This document shows positions 28,757 through 38,423 of a stretch of DNA of 64,000 bases, piece after piece. The notes beneath the pieces are model-generated. The model saw only the letters and a program-made list of their open reading frames with translations. It had not been told where the DNA came from and made no database searches. Every line of letters starts with the position of its first letter. The first letter of the stretch is position 1. The stretch is from positions 124,001-188,000 of the forward strand of contig CAMZAE010000001.1 in the NCBI GenBank assembly GCA_947304115.1, given 5' to 3'. A program made the position numbers and the translations under genes. The stretch is from an uncultured Prevotellaceae bacterium. GTDB taxonomy: Bacteria > Bacteroidota > Bacteroidia > Bacteroidales > Bacteroidaceae.

Positions 28757-29212
28757 TCACTGCTTTGCAGAGAAAGTTTCAAAGGTTCCGTCGTCATAAA
28801 AAACTCTTATCTCGGCGATACGACGGGACATTTTGTCAATAATTTTCGCGTCAGAAGGCAAATAGGAAGACTGGAAAGGCATCTGTTGGGAGCCTGCAAC
28901 CTGTTCCATAAAACCAGACTGAATGGGGATGCCAGAAAGCTGTGCTGCGATGGCCGACGGCCTTGTCTCGTTTGGTTCGTTCTGTGCCAAAGCAGAGGCC
29001 GGCGAAGAGAACATCTCCCCATTTCCATTCATCAGCCAATCCATATTAACCTCAGCAAAACGCTCGTGGATGTTATTGAGCGTATTAAGGGTTGGCTTGT
29101 TTCTGCCACTGAAGATGCTCGAAAGCGTTCCCTCCGAAATACAGATTTCGTTGGCGAACTCCTTTTGCGACATCCCGAAATGTTTCATAAGAGTCCTGAT
29201 ACGATCTTTCAT
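28757..29212 (-). CDS. XRE-family HTH regulator
   Basis: IRTLMKHFGMSQKEFANEICISEGTLSSIFSGRNKPTLNTLNNI. Confidence 0.88.
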   Translation of the reverse strand: MKDRIRTLMKHFGMSQKEFANEICISEGTLSSIFSGRNKPTLNTLNNIHERFAEVNMDWLMNGNGEMFSSPASALAQNEPNETRPSAIAAQLSGIPIQSGFMEQVAGSQQMPFQSSYLPSDAKIIDKMSRRIAEIRVFYDDGTFETFSAKQ

Positions 29213-29987
29213 AAATCCTTACCTATACTTGTTAAACATGGGTCTTTACAATCTTAAACCGTCCGCAAAGATACAACAAAAGTTTCGATTTACAAAACTT
29301 TATGTTTGGAAATTCAAAGAAGCGCTGTGCGTTTTGCTTTGCAAAGACATAATTCACGCCCCCAAACGCCAGTCGCTGCAAAATTCTCTTTTCAAAACTA
29401 CGCATCGCGCTGTGCTGCAGAATACAATTAAAGCAACCTGGTTTTGCAAAACCGCATAATCTTTTGGGTTAAAGAGCGTAATGTCAGTCTTTACGTTACT
29501 GAATCAGACCTGCTATCGCCCGTTTTTACACACGGGTGTCTTTTTGCGCAACCTTCCGCGCCGCCATGTTTAACAAACCCTCGTTTCCTTCTGGCTTATA
29601 ACACCTTATACTTGTTATTCGTTTATGCATAATGTTGCATTTAGTTATGCGAACACATACCTTTCCCCCCTGTTAGGCCTATTTGCAAACGCAAATATCG
29701 CCTTGCCGCACATAAGGGTTTTGTAAATTCCGTAGCTTTTCCTTTTAATCCCCTGTCGCCTTTATGGTGTTTTGATTTACAAACCAAAACAAGGCATAAA
29801 CAACAAAACAACTGGAAAAACGACAGGAAACAAGGAAAATCGCAGAAAAAAGCCTTCCTTCCGCCCGAAGGCAACGACGCAAAAATCCGTGCGATTCTCG
29901 GAGGGGCACAATCCTATATAAGATGTTTTATATCAAGAGATAAAGGCCTAAATTCTGCTTCACGGAGCGAAACAGTTTTGGAAGGAA

Positions 29988-31013
29988 TCAGTGCAAAATA
30001 AAGAAGATTAAGTCTTGCAAAAGCTCCTCGTGGGGTGTTCTTACGCCCCCTACTCCCTTACTTTGGGCATCAGTTTTGCGTATTTCGCTCAAAATTTGCA
30101 TTACCTTTACGCCGGAGTAATTCCTTCGTGCAGGCCCGACATCCTGGCGCACCTTCCACTCACTCTTTCCGAGCCAGGCTGCAATGCCTGCATCTGTCCT
30201 GTCTGGCGCATAGTATGCAAGCATAACGTCGGAAAAAAATGTAAATAAATTTGTAAGTGTTCTGCCGATGAAGAAACTGCGGGGATTGCCTTGATAGTAT
30301 TTGACGATTTGGTTGGCGCGGAAGATATTTCTTTGTGCAAGGGCAGCCATCAGTTCAAAGTCGTTGAAATCCTTGCTCATGCCAGTCAGCTCTTCCACGA
30401 GGGCAGTCCCCACTACCCTATTTCCCCGGGGCAGCGCAATAAGGAGCTTGTCCATCTCTGTCGTCAGGCGGTTCAGGTCCGCCCCCACATGCCCGGCAAG
30501 CATTTGAATGGCCTGCGGTTCGATGTCGGCATTGCGCTGATGCAGATATTGCGAGATGAACGGCGGCAACTGATTGTCGTAGAGTCTTTTGCTCTCGAAC
30601 ACCACCCCCGCCTGCTGCAGGTTTTTGGCAACAGCCTTGCGTGCGTCCAGCCTGCCGTGCTTGTGGCAGAAGACGAGAACCGTTGTAGGCGTAAGATGGG
30701 AAAGATAAGCGTCAAGGCCGTCCAGAGAGCGGATTGCCTGCGCCTCACGCACAAGCACCACACGCCGCTCCGCCATCATAGGATAAGCATGAGCCAGCTC
30801 AATGACCTTGTTGATGTCTGTTTCCGCGCCATACACGATGTCCAGATTGAAATCCCGCTCATCTTTGCTTAGCACAGCATCGACCACGGCATCACTCAGC
30901 TTGTCAATATAATAGTCCTCATCCCCCATCAGATAATAGACAGGAGCTATCTTCTGTGCTTTCAGGTCGCGCAGGATATCGTCGTAGGTGATGCCTCTTG
31001 CCGCCATAATCAA
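29988..31013 (-). CDS. holA: DNA polymerase III subunit delta
   Basis: YLMGDEDYYIDKLSDAVVDAVL, VVLVREAQAI, LTTEMDKLLIAL. Confidence 0.92.
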   Translation of the reverse strand: MIMAARGITYDDILRDLKAQKIAPVYYLMGDEDYYIDKLSDAVVDAVLSKDERDFNLDIVYGAETDINKVIELAHAYPMMAERRVVLVREAQAIRSLDGLDAYLSHLTPTTVLVFCHKHGRLDARKAVAKNLQQAGVVFESKRLYDNQLPPFISQYLHQRNADIEPQAIQMLAGHVGADLNRLTTEMDKLLIALPRGNRVVGTALVEELTGMSKDFNDFELMAALAQRNIFRANQIVKYYQGNPRSFFIGRTLTNLFTFFSDVMLAYYAPDRTDAGIAAWLGKSEWKVRQDVGPARRNYSGVKVMQILSEIRKTDAQSKGVGGVRTPHEELLQDLIFFILH

Positions 31014-31786
31014 TAGTCGAATTTCAGGTGACGAACCGTCTTCTTTTCCTGCTTAATCATTTCGAGGGACTGGATGCCCATCTTCACATGGTTTATCACA
31101 TAGCTGGCTGTCACCTGCCGGTCGCTTTCGCCCGTCTTCACACCTTCAGGCGTCATCGGGTTGTCGCTGACGAGAAGGAGCGCCCCTGTAGGGATGTGAT
31201 TGGCGAAGCCACAAGTGAAAAGCGTTGCCGTCTCCATGTCCACCGCCATTGCTCTCGTAGTCCTTAGGTACTCCTTGAACTTGTCGTCATGCTCCCAGAC
31301 ACGGCGGTTCGTCGTATAAACCGTTCCTGTCCAGTAGTCGAAGCCGAGGTCTCGGATGGTACTGCTGACGGCACGCTGCAGCATGAACGCGGGCAGGGCA
31401 GGCACTTCCGGCGGGAAGTAGTCGTTGCTCGTACCCTCTCCTCTGATGCCCGCGATGGGCAGGACAAGGTCGCCGCGTTGCGTTTTCGTGGAGATGCCGC
31501 CGCATTTGCCCAGGAAGAGGCAGGCCTTTGGCTTGATGGCACTCAGCAGGTCCATGATGATGGCTGCATTGGGACTGCCCATGCCAAAGTTGATGATTGT
31601 GATGCCGTCTGCCGTTGCGCACCGCATATTAGACGTATAGTCTGGCTTTTCGAGGCCGAAGTTATCGCAGAAAATATCCACATAATTGTTGAAGTTTGTC
31701 AACAGGATATAAGTCCCGAAGCCTTCAAGCGGCATCTGTGTGTATCTTGGCAACCAATTCTCAACGATTTCTTGCTTTGTCTTCAT
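31010..31786 (-). CDS. amn: AMP nucleosidase
   Basis: ITIINFGMGSPNAAIIMDLLSAIKPKACLFLGKCGGI, AVDMETATLFTCGFAN. Confidence 0.92.
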   Translation of the reverse strand: MKTKQEIVENWLPRYTQMPLEGFGTYILLTNFNNYVDIFCDNFGLEKPDYTSNMRCATADGITIINFGMGSPNAAIIMDLLSAIKPKACLFLGKCGGISTKTQRGDLVLPIAGIRGEGTSNDYFPPEVPALPAFMLQRAVSSTIRDLGFDYWTGTVYTTNRRVWEHDDKFKEYLRTTRAMAVDMETATLFTCGFANHIPTGALLLVSDNPMTPEGVKTGESDRQVTASYVINHVKMGIQSLEMIKQEKKTVRHLKFDY

Positions 31787-31827
31787 CTTTTATGTATTTT
31801 TGCAGCAAATATACGAAAAAAAAAAAT

Positions 31828-32373
31828 ATGCAGGCACTGAACCTCCCGAAAACAGACCTTAAAATCATTACTAAGGACGGCAAGCAACAAGTTTTCGACA
31901 TTCTGAGACGGAAATATGTGGCTTTGACACCCGAGGAATGGGTTCGCCAGCACTTCGTACACTATCTGATAAGCGCGAAGGGTTATCCTGCCGAATGTAT
32001 TGGCAACGAGATATCCCTCACGCTGAACGGCACCAGGAAGCGTTGCGACACCGTTGTATATGGATGCAACGCGCAGCCAACAATGATTGTAGAGTACAAA
32101 TCTCCACACGTGGAGATAACGCAGAGGGTGTTCGAACAGATTAGCCGGTACAACATACGCATGAGAGTGAAATGGCTCGTCGTGAGCAACGGCCTTCAGC
32201 ACTACTGCTGCCATGTCGATTACGAAAGCGGCACCTGCCAGTTCGTCGAAGACATTCCCTCCTACAGCGACATTCTCCACGACGACAATAGCGCCTCCCC
32301 GCGCCCCAGCAAGTGCTCCGACTCAGGCGAAGGCGGAAGCAAGAGGCGCCAAACCATCCAAGATGTTAGTTGA
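31828..32373 (+). CDS. Solo type I restriction HsdR_N-domain protein
   Basis: ALTPEEWVRQHFVHYLI, CDTVVYGCNAQPTMIVEYKSP (PD-ExK core), ISRYNIRMRVKWLVVSNGLQHYC. Confidence 0.85.
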   Translation: MQALNLPKTDLKIITKDGKQQVFDILRRKYVALTPEEWVRQHFVHYLISAKGYPAECIGNEISLTLNGTRKRCDTVVYGCNAQPTMIVEYKSPHVEITQRVFEQISRYNIRMRVKWLVVSNGLQHYCCHVDYESGTCQFVEDIPSYSDILHDDNSASPRPSKCSDSGEGGSKRRQTIQDVS

Positions 32374-32390
32374 AAGGGGATGTTTTATCA

Positions 32391-32522
32391 CCCTCCACGT
32401 TACGTTGCCAATCTCCCCACGCTGCGATGCCAATCCCTCCACGCTGCGATGCCAATCCCTCCACGCTGCGTTGGCAATCTCCCCGTGGAGCGTTTTACAT
32501 TTCCCTGTGGAGCGTTTCGCCC
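32391..32522. repeat. 22-bp-period array (four plus two units)
   Basis: ccctccacgttacgttgccaat / ctccccacgctgcgatgccaat / ccctccacgctgcgatgccaat / ccctccacgctgcgttggcaat / ctccccgtggagcgttttacat / ttccctgtggagcgtttcgccc. Confidence 0.9.
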
Positions 32523-32644
32523 ATGCGGATTTCAAATCTGTCAGGACAGAACTTTCTGAACATGTTTTTCACTTTTCTTGGCAGCTTTAGCACGAAGCCG
32601 CACTTTTTATATGCGGAACATTTCTTCTTATTCACTTAATTTCG

Positions 32645-32652
32645 TATCTTTG
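32645..32652 (+). promoter_or_regulatory. Bacteroidetes-type -7 box TATCTTTG
   Basis: tttcgTATCTTTGcagacgg, about 280 bp upstream of mod. Confidence 0.45.
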
Positions 32653-32931
32653 CAGACGGTATGGGCAAAATAGGCCTCAGCGGAGGTGCCCATTCAAATC
32701 TTATTGGCAATAACAACAAGCGTTGGCTATTATACAAAGCGTTCAGAAACTTGCAGGTGAAAGAACATACAATGATTATAATGGTTGCGCTCACTGGAAT
32801 AGTGGGCGTTTTCCTGTTTTCATTGTATAGGTTTCCTGCAAGTACCTTGAACGTTGGACAGCGAAGGCGTCCACGTTTCGTGTCTAATGTCCGCGAGCTT
32901 GACTTGTGAACACTCGCAAAAAAGGCGTTAT

Positions 32932-35025
32932 ATGGCAGAGAGGAGGTACTTGCAGGAACTTTTGTTTATTGGCTCGACGCATTATAAGAAATATAATGCT
33001 ATGGCTAAATCATTGATTGAAGAGCTGCCGCGCATTGTGAGCGATGGCAGACGCGAAGCCGCACAGATACTGGAGCGGCTCAGTAGCGGCGCACAAATCG
33101 GGTTGCAGACAAACGAACTTGTGCTGCCAAGTAAGGACACCAGCGGGCTGTTCCGAGGCTTCACCCCGCAAATCCCCAATGCCTTCAATATGGCAGGCGG
33201 CAAAGGCGAATGGATGAACCGCCTTATCTATGGCGACAACCTTTTGGCGATGCAGGCACTTCTTGCAGGCGATGCCCAGACAGGCTTACCCTCGCTTCGC
33301 GGCAAAGTGGACCTCATCTATATTGACCCGCCATTTGATTCCAAAGCAGATTACCGCACAAAGATTTCCCTCCCAGGCACAGACATCGAACAGAAACCTA
33401 CAGTATTAGAGCAATTTGCTTACGCTGATACATGGGAAGAAGGAACAGTCTCGTACTTGAAGATGATATATCCGAGATTAATGATGATGAGAGAATTGCT
33501 TTCTGAAAAAGGAAGTATATATGTGCATATTGATTGGCATGTGGGGCATTATGTAAAAGTTATTATGGATGAAATTTTCGGAAAAGATAATTTCATCAAT
33601 GACATTGTTTGGAAACGTTCAAATGGTGTCACAGGTATTTCTGGAGGAATGAAGAACTTCGCAAGGTTGCAAGACAACATTATCTGTTACAGAAAAAAAC
33701 AACCTTATTTTAATGTTATATATTCCCCTTATTCTTCATCTACTTTAAGGATGTATAAAAACAATGATAACGATGGAAGAGGCCCATATCGGTTACAAAT
33801 ACTACGTAACTATTCGGAAACTTCGATTCAAGAAATGATAAATAATAACCGAATATATACTGACAGCAACGGCAAAAGACATTTAAAACAGTATCTATCG
33901 GATAAAGAAGGTGTAGTCATGAGTGATATTTGGGATGATATTCATCAAGTTCAAGCTTCGAGTAAAGAAAATACTGGCTATGCCACACAAAAGCCTGAAG
34001 CCCTTCTTGAACGCATTATCAAAGCCTCATCTAATGAAGGCGACCTTGTTTGCGACTTCTTCGGAGGCAGCGGCACGACGGCTGCTGTGGCGGAACGTCT
34101 GGGCAGGCGTTGGATTACCTGCGACATCGGGAAGCCTGCTTCGTTGGTGATGCGCAAACGCTTTATCGACCAAGAGGTCAAGCCGTTCCTCTATCAAAGC
34201 ATCGGCGACTATCAGAAGGAAGCTTTCCGCAACAACAAACGCTACAAGCACGTCGGCGACTTGAGCCAAGTGGTCTTGGGATTGTATGGCGCTCTGCCCT
34301 TCACTCCCGAACAGACAAACGACCGAAGCTTTGGATATATTAAAGGTACGCGCACGCTCGTAATGGCCGACTCGCCCAACCGCCTCACGACTGCCGCCAC
34401 TATCCGCAAGGCAGTAGAGGCAAAGGCTTCGTTGCTCGGCGGCGACTGGGAGAGAGTCGTGGTGCTCGGCTGGAACTTCGCCTTCGACATATCGGCAGCC
34501 ATTCAGAAGTATCAGGACTCTAAGGTGGAGGTGCTCGTCATCCCGCCCGACCTGCTTGACAAGCTGGCAAAGAAAGGCTTCAAGAAACTCATCGACGACC
34601 GCTCCGTCCGCTTCTCCTCCCTGCAATACCTCGTGGCAAAGCCCATCGTCACCACAAGACAAGGCGAGGGCGACGAGCTGGACATAGAGCTGGAGAACTA
34701 TGTGCTCCTCTCGCCCGACAACATTCCGCTTGACGAGAAGGACAAGGCATCGCTGCAAAAGGTGATGAACGACGACCCGCTATCCTTGATAGAGTACTGG
34801 AGCATCGACCCCGACTACGACGGCACGACCTTCCGCTCCACTTGGCAGGACTATCGGGAGAACACCGGCAACGACAACGACCCGCTGCACTGCGTCTATA
34901 AGACACGCCTCCGCGTCCCCCACAAGGAAACGCGCCAAGTCTGCATCAAGGCTGTAGATGTCTTCGGCTTCGAGAGCCAAGTGATAGAGACTGTGACAAG
35001 CATAACCACGGATTTATCGGATTAG
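32932..35025 (+). CDS. mod: Type III restriction-modification DNA methyltransferase (Mod, beta-class)
   Basis: [17 protein letters not shown] (motif IV) precedes [25 protein letters not shown] (motif I); ORF open from 32854, ATG candidates 32932 and 33001. Confidence 0.92.
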   Translation: MAERRYLQELLFIGSTHYKKYNAMAKSLIEELPRIVSDGRREAAQILERLSSGAQIGLQTNELVLPSKDTSGLFRGFTPQIPNAFNMAGGKGEWMNRLIYGDNLLAMQALLAGDAQTGLPSLRGKVDLIYIDPPFDSKADYRTKISLPGTDIEQKPTVLEQFAYADTWEEGTVSYLKMIYPRLMMMRELLSEKGSIYVHIDWHVGHYVKVIMDEIFGKDNFINDIVWKRSNGVTGISGGMKNFARLQDNIICYRKKQPYFNVIYSPYSSSTLRMYKNNDNDGRGPYRLQILRNYSETSIQEMINNNRIYTDSNGKRHLKQYLSDKEGVVMSDIWDDIHQVQASSKENTGYATQKPEALLERIIKASSNEGDLVCDFFGGSGTTAAVAERLGRRWITCDIGKPASLVMRKRFIDQEVKPFLYQSIGDYQKEAFRNNKRYKHVGDLSQVVLGLYGALPFTPEQTNDRSFGYIKGTRTLVMADSPNRLTTAATIRKAVEAKASLLGGDWERVVVLGWNFAFDISAAIQKYQDSKVEVLVIPPDLLDKLAKKGFKKLIDDRSVRFSSLQYLVAKPIVTTRQGEGDELDIELENYVLLSPDNIPLDEKDKASLQKVMNDDPLSLIEYWSIDPDYDGTTFRSTWQDYRENTGNDNDPLHCVYKTRLRVPHKETRQVCIKAVDVFGFESQVIETVTSITTDLSD

Positions 35026-35146
35026 ACGGATTGAAAGTAATTACCTTAACCACAGATTTATCGGATTCCCTGCAGATTATAATCTGTTTAATTATGTTTG
35101 AAATTCTTCAAGGAATGAATCCGTTCAATCTGTTTAATCCGTGGTT
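35004..35146. repeat. Imperfect inverted repeat of ACGGATT words
   Basis: AACCACGGATTTATCGGATTAGACGGATT (35004-35032) vs AATCCGTTCAATCTGTTTAATCCGTGGTT (35118-35146), with another partial copy near 35047. Confidence 0.8.
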
Positions 35147-35166
35147 GTAATAATAAAACAAGTTTT

Positions 35167-38097
35167 ATGAAAGCAAATAATATATGTGCTTCGCTGGAGT
35201 TAGCTAAGCGACTGAGCGAAGCGGTGAATGCGGCTTGGGAAAGTGGCGAGATGATGGAAAAGGTCACGCCAACGACAGGAGAACTGCTTAAGTTCTGGTT
35301 TTCCGAGGAATACTGTTCGCTGCGGAGCCGCAACTTCCACGCAGGGCAACGGCAAGCCATCCTCAATATCATCTATCTGCACGAGGTGCTGGGCGTAAAG
35401 ACTGTCCTTGAATACTATCAGCAGATAACACCCGATTTGATGCCGATGCTCGACCTCGGCACGATGAGTCGGCAGAAATACCAGATGCCCAAGTATGCCG
35501 TAAAGATGGCTACAGGAACAGGCAAGACGTGGGTGATGCACGCCTTGCTGATATGGCAGATGCTGAACGCAAGGCATAGCCTCACCCCAGCACCCCTCCT
35601 CCCCGGGGGAGGGGGCTTCACAAAGAACTTCCTGATTGTGGCGCCTGGGCTTATCGTCTATGACCGCCTGCTGGATGCCTTCTGCGGAAGACAGGAGAGG
35701 GACAAGGAAGGCCGCAACATCGAGACCAACGACTTCTATCTGAACAAAGAGGTCTTTATCCCTGTCCACTTCCGTCAAGAGGTCTTTTCGTTCATACAGA
35801 ACAATGTCGTCACGAAGGAAGAGGGCATCGGACGCAAGACGACAGGCGACGGATTGATTGCCCTGACCAACTGGCATTTGTTTGAGAACCAAGCCCCCTC
35901 CCCCAATCCCTCCCCCGATGAGGAGGGGAGCGGGATGCTGAGTGTGCCGGAAATGATAGAGCGTCTGCTGCCCATCCGTCCGGGCAAGGCCGCAGGCAAC
36001 GACCTCGGGATGCTCGACCGCCGCTACCTCAAAGGCTCGGAACTGGAATACCTTGCAGGGCTGGACGACATCATGGTCATCAACGACGAAGCGCATCACA
36101 TCCACGAACTCAAGCGCAACGGCGAGACAGAGGAAGTGGAATGGCAGAAAGGCTTGAACGTCATCTCGGAGAAGAAAGGCGACCGCTTCTTCCAAGTCGA
36201 TTTCTCAGCAACGCCCTACGATATGCGAGGCTCAGGCAAGAACACCCAGAAGTCCTATTTTCCGCACATCGTCGTTGACTTTGACTTGGCTACGGCAATA
36301 CGCAAAGGTTTGGTCAAGACACTGCTCTTGGACAAAAGGCAGGAGTTGACAGACCTGAAAGACCTTGATTATAAGGCTGTGCGCGACGACCGCAACAAGG
36401 TCTGCGACCTGAGCGACGGCCAAAGGCTCATGCTCCGTGCTGGCTTGGCAAAGCTAAAGAAGCTGGAAACGGAGTTTACGGCTTTGGATGAGAAGAAGAA
36501 CCCGAAGATGCTGGTTGTCTGCGAGGACACCTCTGTGACACCTTTCGTTGCCAGACTGATGACGGACGAAGGCTTGGGACAGGAAGACGTTGTCGTCATC
36601 GACAGCAACGCCAAAGGCGAAGTCGGCGAGGAAGAATGGAAAGAGACAAAGAAAAAACTCTTCGACATCGACAAACACAAACGGCCCAAGGTCATCATCT
36701 CCGTGCTGATGCTCCGCGAAGGCTTCGATGTCAACAACATCTGCGTCATCGTACCTTTGCGCTCGTCGGAAGCGCCTATCCTGCTGGAGCAGATTGTAGG
36801 TCGCGGCTTGCGGTTGATGTGGCGCGAACAAGAATACCAAAGCACAAAAGAGGAAGAGCGCAAGCGTGTTATTCAACTACACGGCCAACCAAAGAACTAT
36901 CTCGATATGCTCAGCATCATTGAGCATCCCGCTTTCATTCGCTTCTATGACGAACTGCTTGCAGGCGGCTTGGCTGTCGAGGAAACAGAAGAAGTGGGCG
37001 AAGGCGGCTCCACAGGTGACATCCTTCGGGTTGGCTTGCGAGAAGGCTATGAGCAGTTCGACCTCGAATGGCCCATGATAACAAAGGATGCGGAAGAAGA
37101 ACTGGAAGATGCAGAGATAGACATCAACAGCCTTGAACCCTTCACGGCCTTCCCGCTGGAAAGGCTCCGGCAGTTCCTGGCACAAGACGGAGAGACGTTT
37201 ATCTCACAGGAAGCCCTCTCGAAGACACAGTTCGGCAGGTACAAGGTGACGGCCAACCTGTTCTCCGCCACCAGCTACAACGAGTATCTGCAAAAGCTGC
37301 TAAAAACCATCACCAAGCGTTTCGACAAGGTGTCAGCACATAAGGAAATGGAGGTGCCGAACATACAGATTAACGAAGCGAAGACGATTGCCGCTGTTGA
37401 CCAATACATCAGGACAAGACTGTTCGGGCAGCCCTTCAATCCCTTCAACGGAAGCGACTGGAAGATTCTGCTGTCCAGAGAGGCTGTCGTCACAAAGCAC
37501 ATCATCGAGGTCATGGCACGCGCCATCTTCCGCCTGCAAGAAAGAATCTTGACGACGGATGCCGAAGTCTTGCATACGAGGTTCTCTTCTGTAGAGGAAA
37601 TCAAGATGCGAGAAGCCTATTCGATGGAGACAACTAAGACCATCTACGAGCGGCAAGCCTTTCCCACTCATGGCGGAGGCTTGGAGCAGGCTTTCATCGA
37701 ATTCCTCGAAAAGGACGGCGAAGTGGAGCGATACCTGAAGATAAGCGAGAACCAACATCCCTTTGCCAGCATCTATTACATTCGCGGAGACGGACTCATG
37801 GCGACCTATCACCCAGACTTTATCGTTACGACTAAAGACAAGGTTTATCTCATCGAGACAAAGGGCAATGACAAGGTCTTTGACAAGAATGTCCGGCAGA
37901 AGCAGACGGCAACGGTAGAATGGACGCGGAAGATAAACAGCCTGAAATCAGAGGAAAGGATGAACAGGACTTGGGAATATGTCTTGCTAAGTGAAGACAA
38001 CTTCTACAGCCTTGCTGAAAACGGCGCCACGCTGACAGACATCTGCGAGCGGCTGAAAGTCTCGCTTTCGTTCCTCGTCGGAGACTTGTTCGCATAG
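35167..38097 (+). CDS. res: Type III restriction enzyme Res subunit (DEAD/DEAH helicase plus nuclease)
   Basis: KMATGTGKTWVMHALLIW (motif I), INDEAHHIHE (motif II), EQIVGRGLRLMW (motif VI), C-terminal YHPDFIVTTKDKVYLIETKG nuclease motif. Confidence 0.93.
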   Translation: MKANNICASLELAKRLSEAVNAAWESGEMMEKVTPTTGELLKFWFSEEYCSLRSRNFHAGQRQAILNIIYLHEVLGVKTVLEYYQQITPDLMPMLDLGTMSRQKYQMPKYAVKMATGTGKTWVMHALLIWQMLNARHSLTPAPLLPGGGGFTKNFLIVAPGLIVYDRLLDAFCGRQERDKEGRNIETNDFYLNKEVFIPVHFRQEVFSFIQNNVVTKEEGIGRKTTGDGLIALTNWHLFENQAPSPNPSPDEEGSGMLSVPEMIERLLPIRPGKAAGNDLGMLDRRYLKGSELEYLAGLDDIMVINDEAHHIHELKRNGETEEVEWQKGLNVISEKKGDRFFQVDFSATPYDMRGSGKNTQKSYFPHIVVDFDLATAIRKGLVKTLLLDKRQELTDLKDLDYKAVRDDRNKVCDLSDGQRLMLRAGLAKLKKLETEFTALDEKKNPKMLVVCEDTSVTPFVARLMTDEGLGQEDVVVIDSNAKGEVGEEEWKETKKKLFDIDKHKRPKVIISVLMLREGFDVNNICVIVPLRSSEAPILLEQIVGRGLRLMWREQEYQSTKEEERKRVIQLHGQPKNYLDMLSIIEHPAFIRFYDELLAGGLAVEETEEVGEGGSTGDILRVGLREGYEQFDLEWPMITKDAEEELEDAEIDINSLEPFTAFPLERLRQFLAQDGETFISQEALSKTQFGRYKVTANLFSATSYNEYLQKLLKTITKRFDKVSAHKEMEVPNIQINEAKTIAAVDQYIRTRLFGQPFNPFNGSDWKILLSREAVVTKHIIEVMARAIFRLQERILTTDAEVLHTRFSSVEEIKMREAYSMETTKTIYERQAFPTHGGGLEQAFIEFLEKDGEVERYLKISENQHPFASIYYIRGDGLMATYHPDFIVTTKDKVYLIETKGNDKVFDKNVRQKQTATVEWTRKINSLKSEERMNRTWEYVLLSEDNFYSLAENGATLTDICERLKVSLSFLVGDLFA

Positions 38098-38135
38098 AAC
38101 CTCTTGCCACCCTATACCATAGCCAGAGGGAACTT

Positions 38136-38190
38136 AAGACAGTAAGAGCATGGCTTTACGACAATATCGTCATGCTCTTACTGTCTTTTT
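38136..38190 (+). terminator. Strong intrinsic terminator after res
   Basis: GACAGTAAGAGCATG / CATGCTCTTACTGTC followed by TTTTT. Confidence 0.9.
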
Positions 38191-38276
38191 ACTTCTGTTT
38201 CCCTTCTTTATCGCACTAATTTGTCCGAAAGGCACTCAAAACATCTCTAGAATTTTTTTCATACGATTATTTTTTT

Positions 38277-38284
38277 TACCTTTG
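38277..38284 (+). promoter_or_regulatory. Bacteroidetes-type -7 box TACCTTTG for capsule operon
   Basis: attattttttTTACCTTTGccaattg upstream of the SLBB export gene. Confidence 0.55.
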
Positions 38285-38423
38285 CCAATTGTTACGACTT
38301 AAAAGATAAGACACAAACCGCACACAATAAAATATCCCTCGCGCGCGTTATATATATATAATGTATCTGAACGACATCTGCGAAGGCATCGCTGTACCAT
38401 TTGATAATAACAACAAAAACTAT

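Noticed and set aside
32391-32522. Possible CRISPR array
   Set aside because: Units are contiguous 22-mers with no unique spacers and no cas genes nearby.
32661-32909. 82-aa ORF after TATCTTTG box upstream of mod
   Set aside because: No recognisable family; could be a leader ORF but coding potential not demonstrable by eye.
35200-36195. 331-aa ORF on minus strand
   Set aside because: Antisense to res, generated by codon bias.
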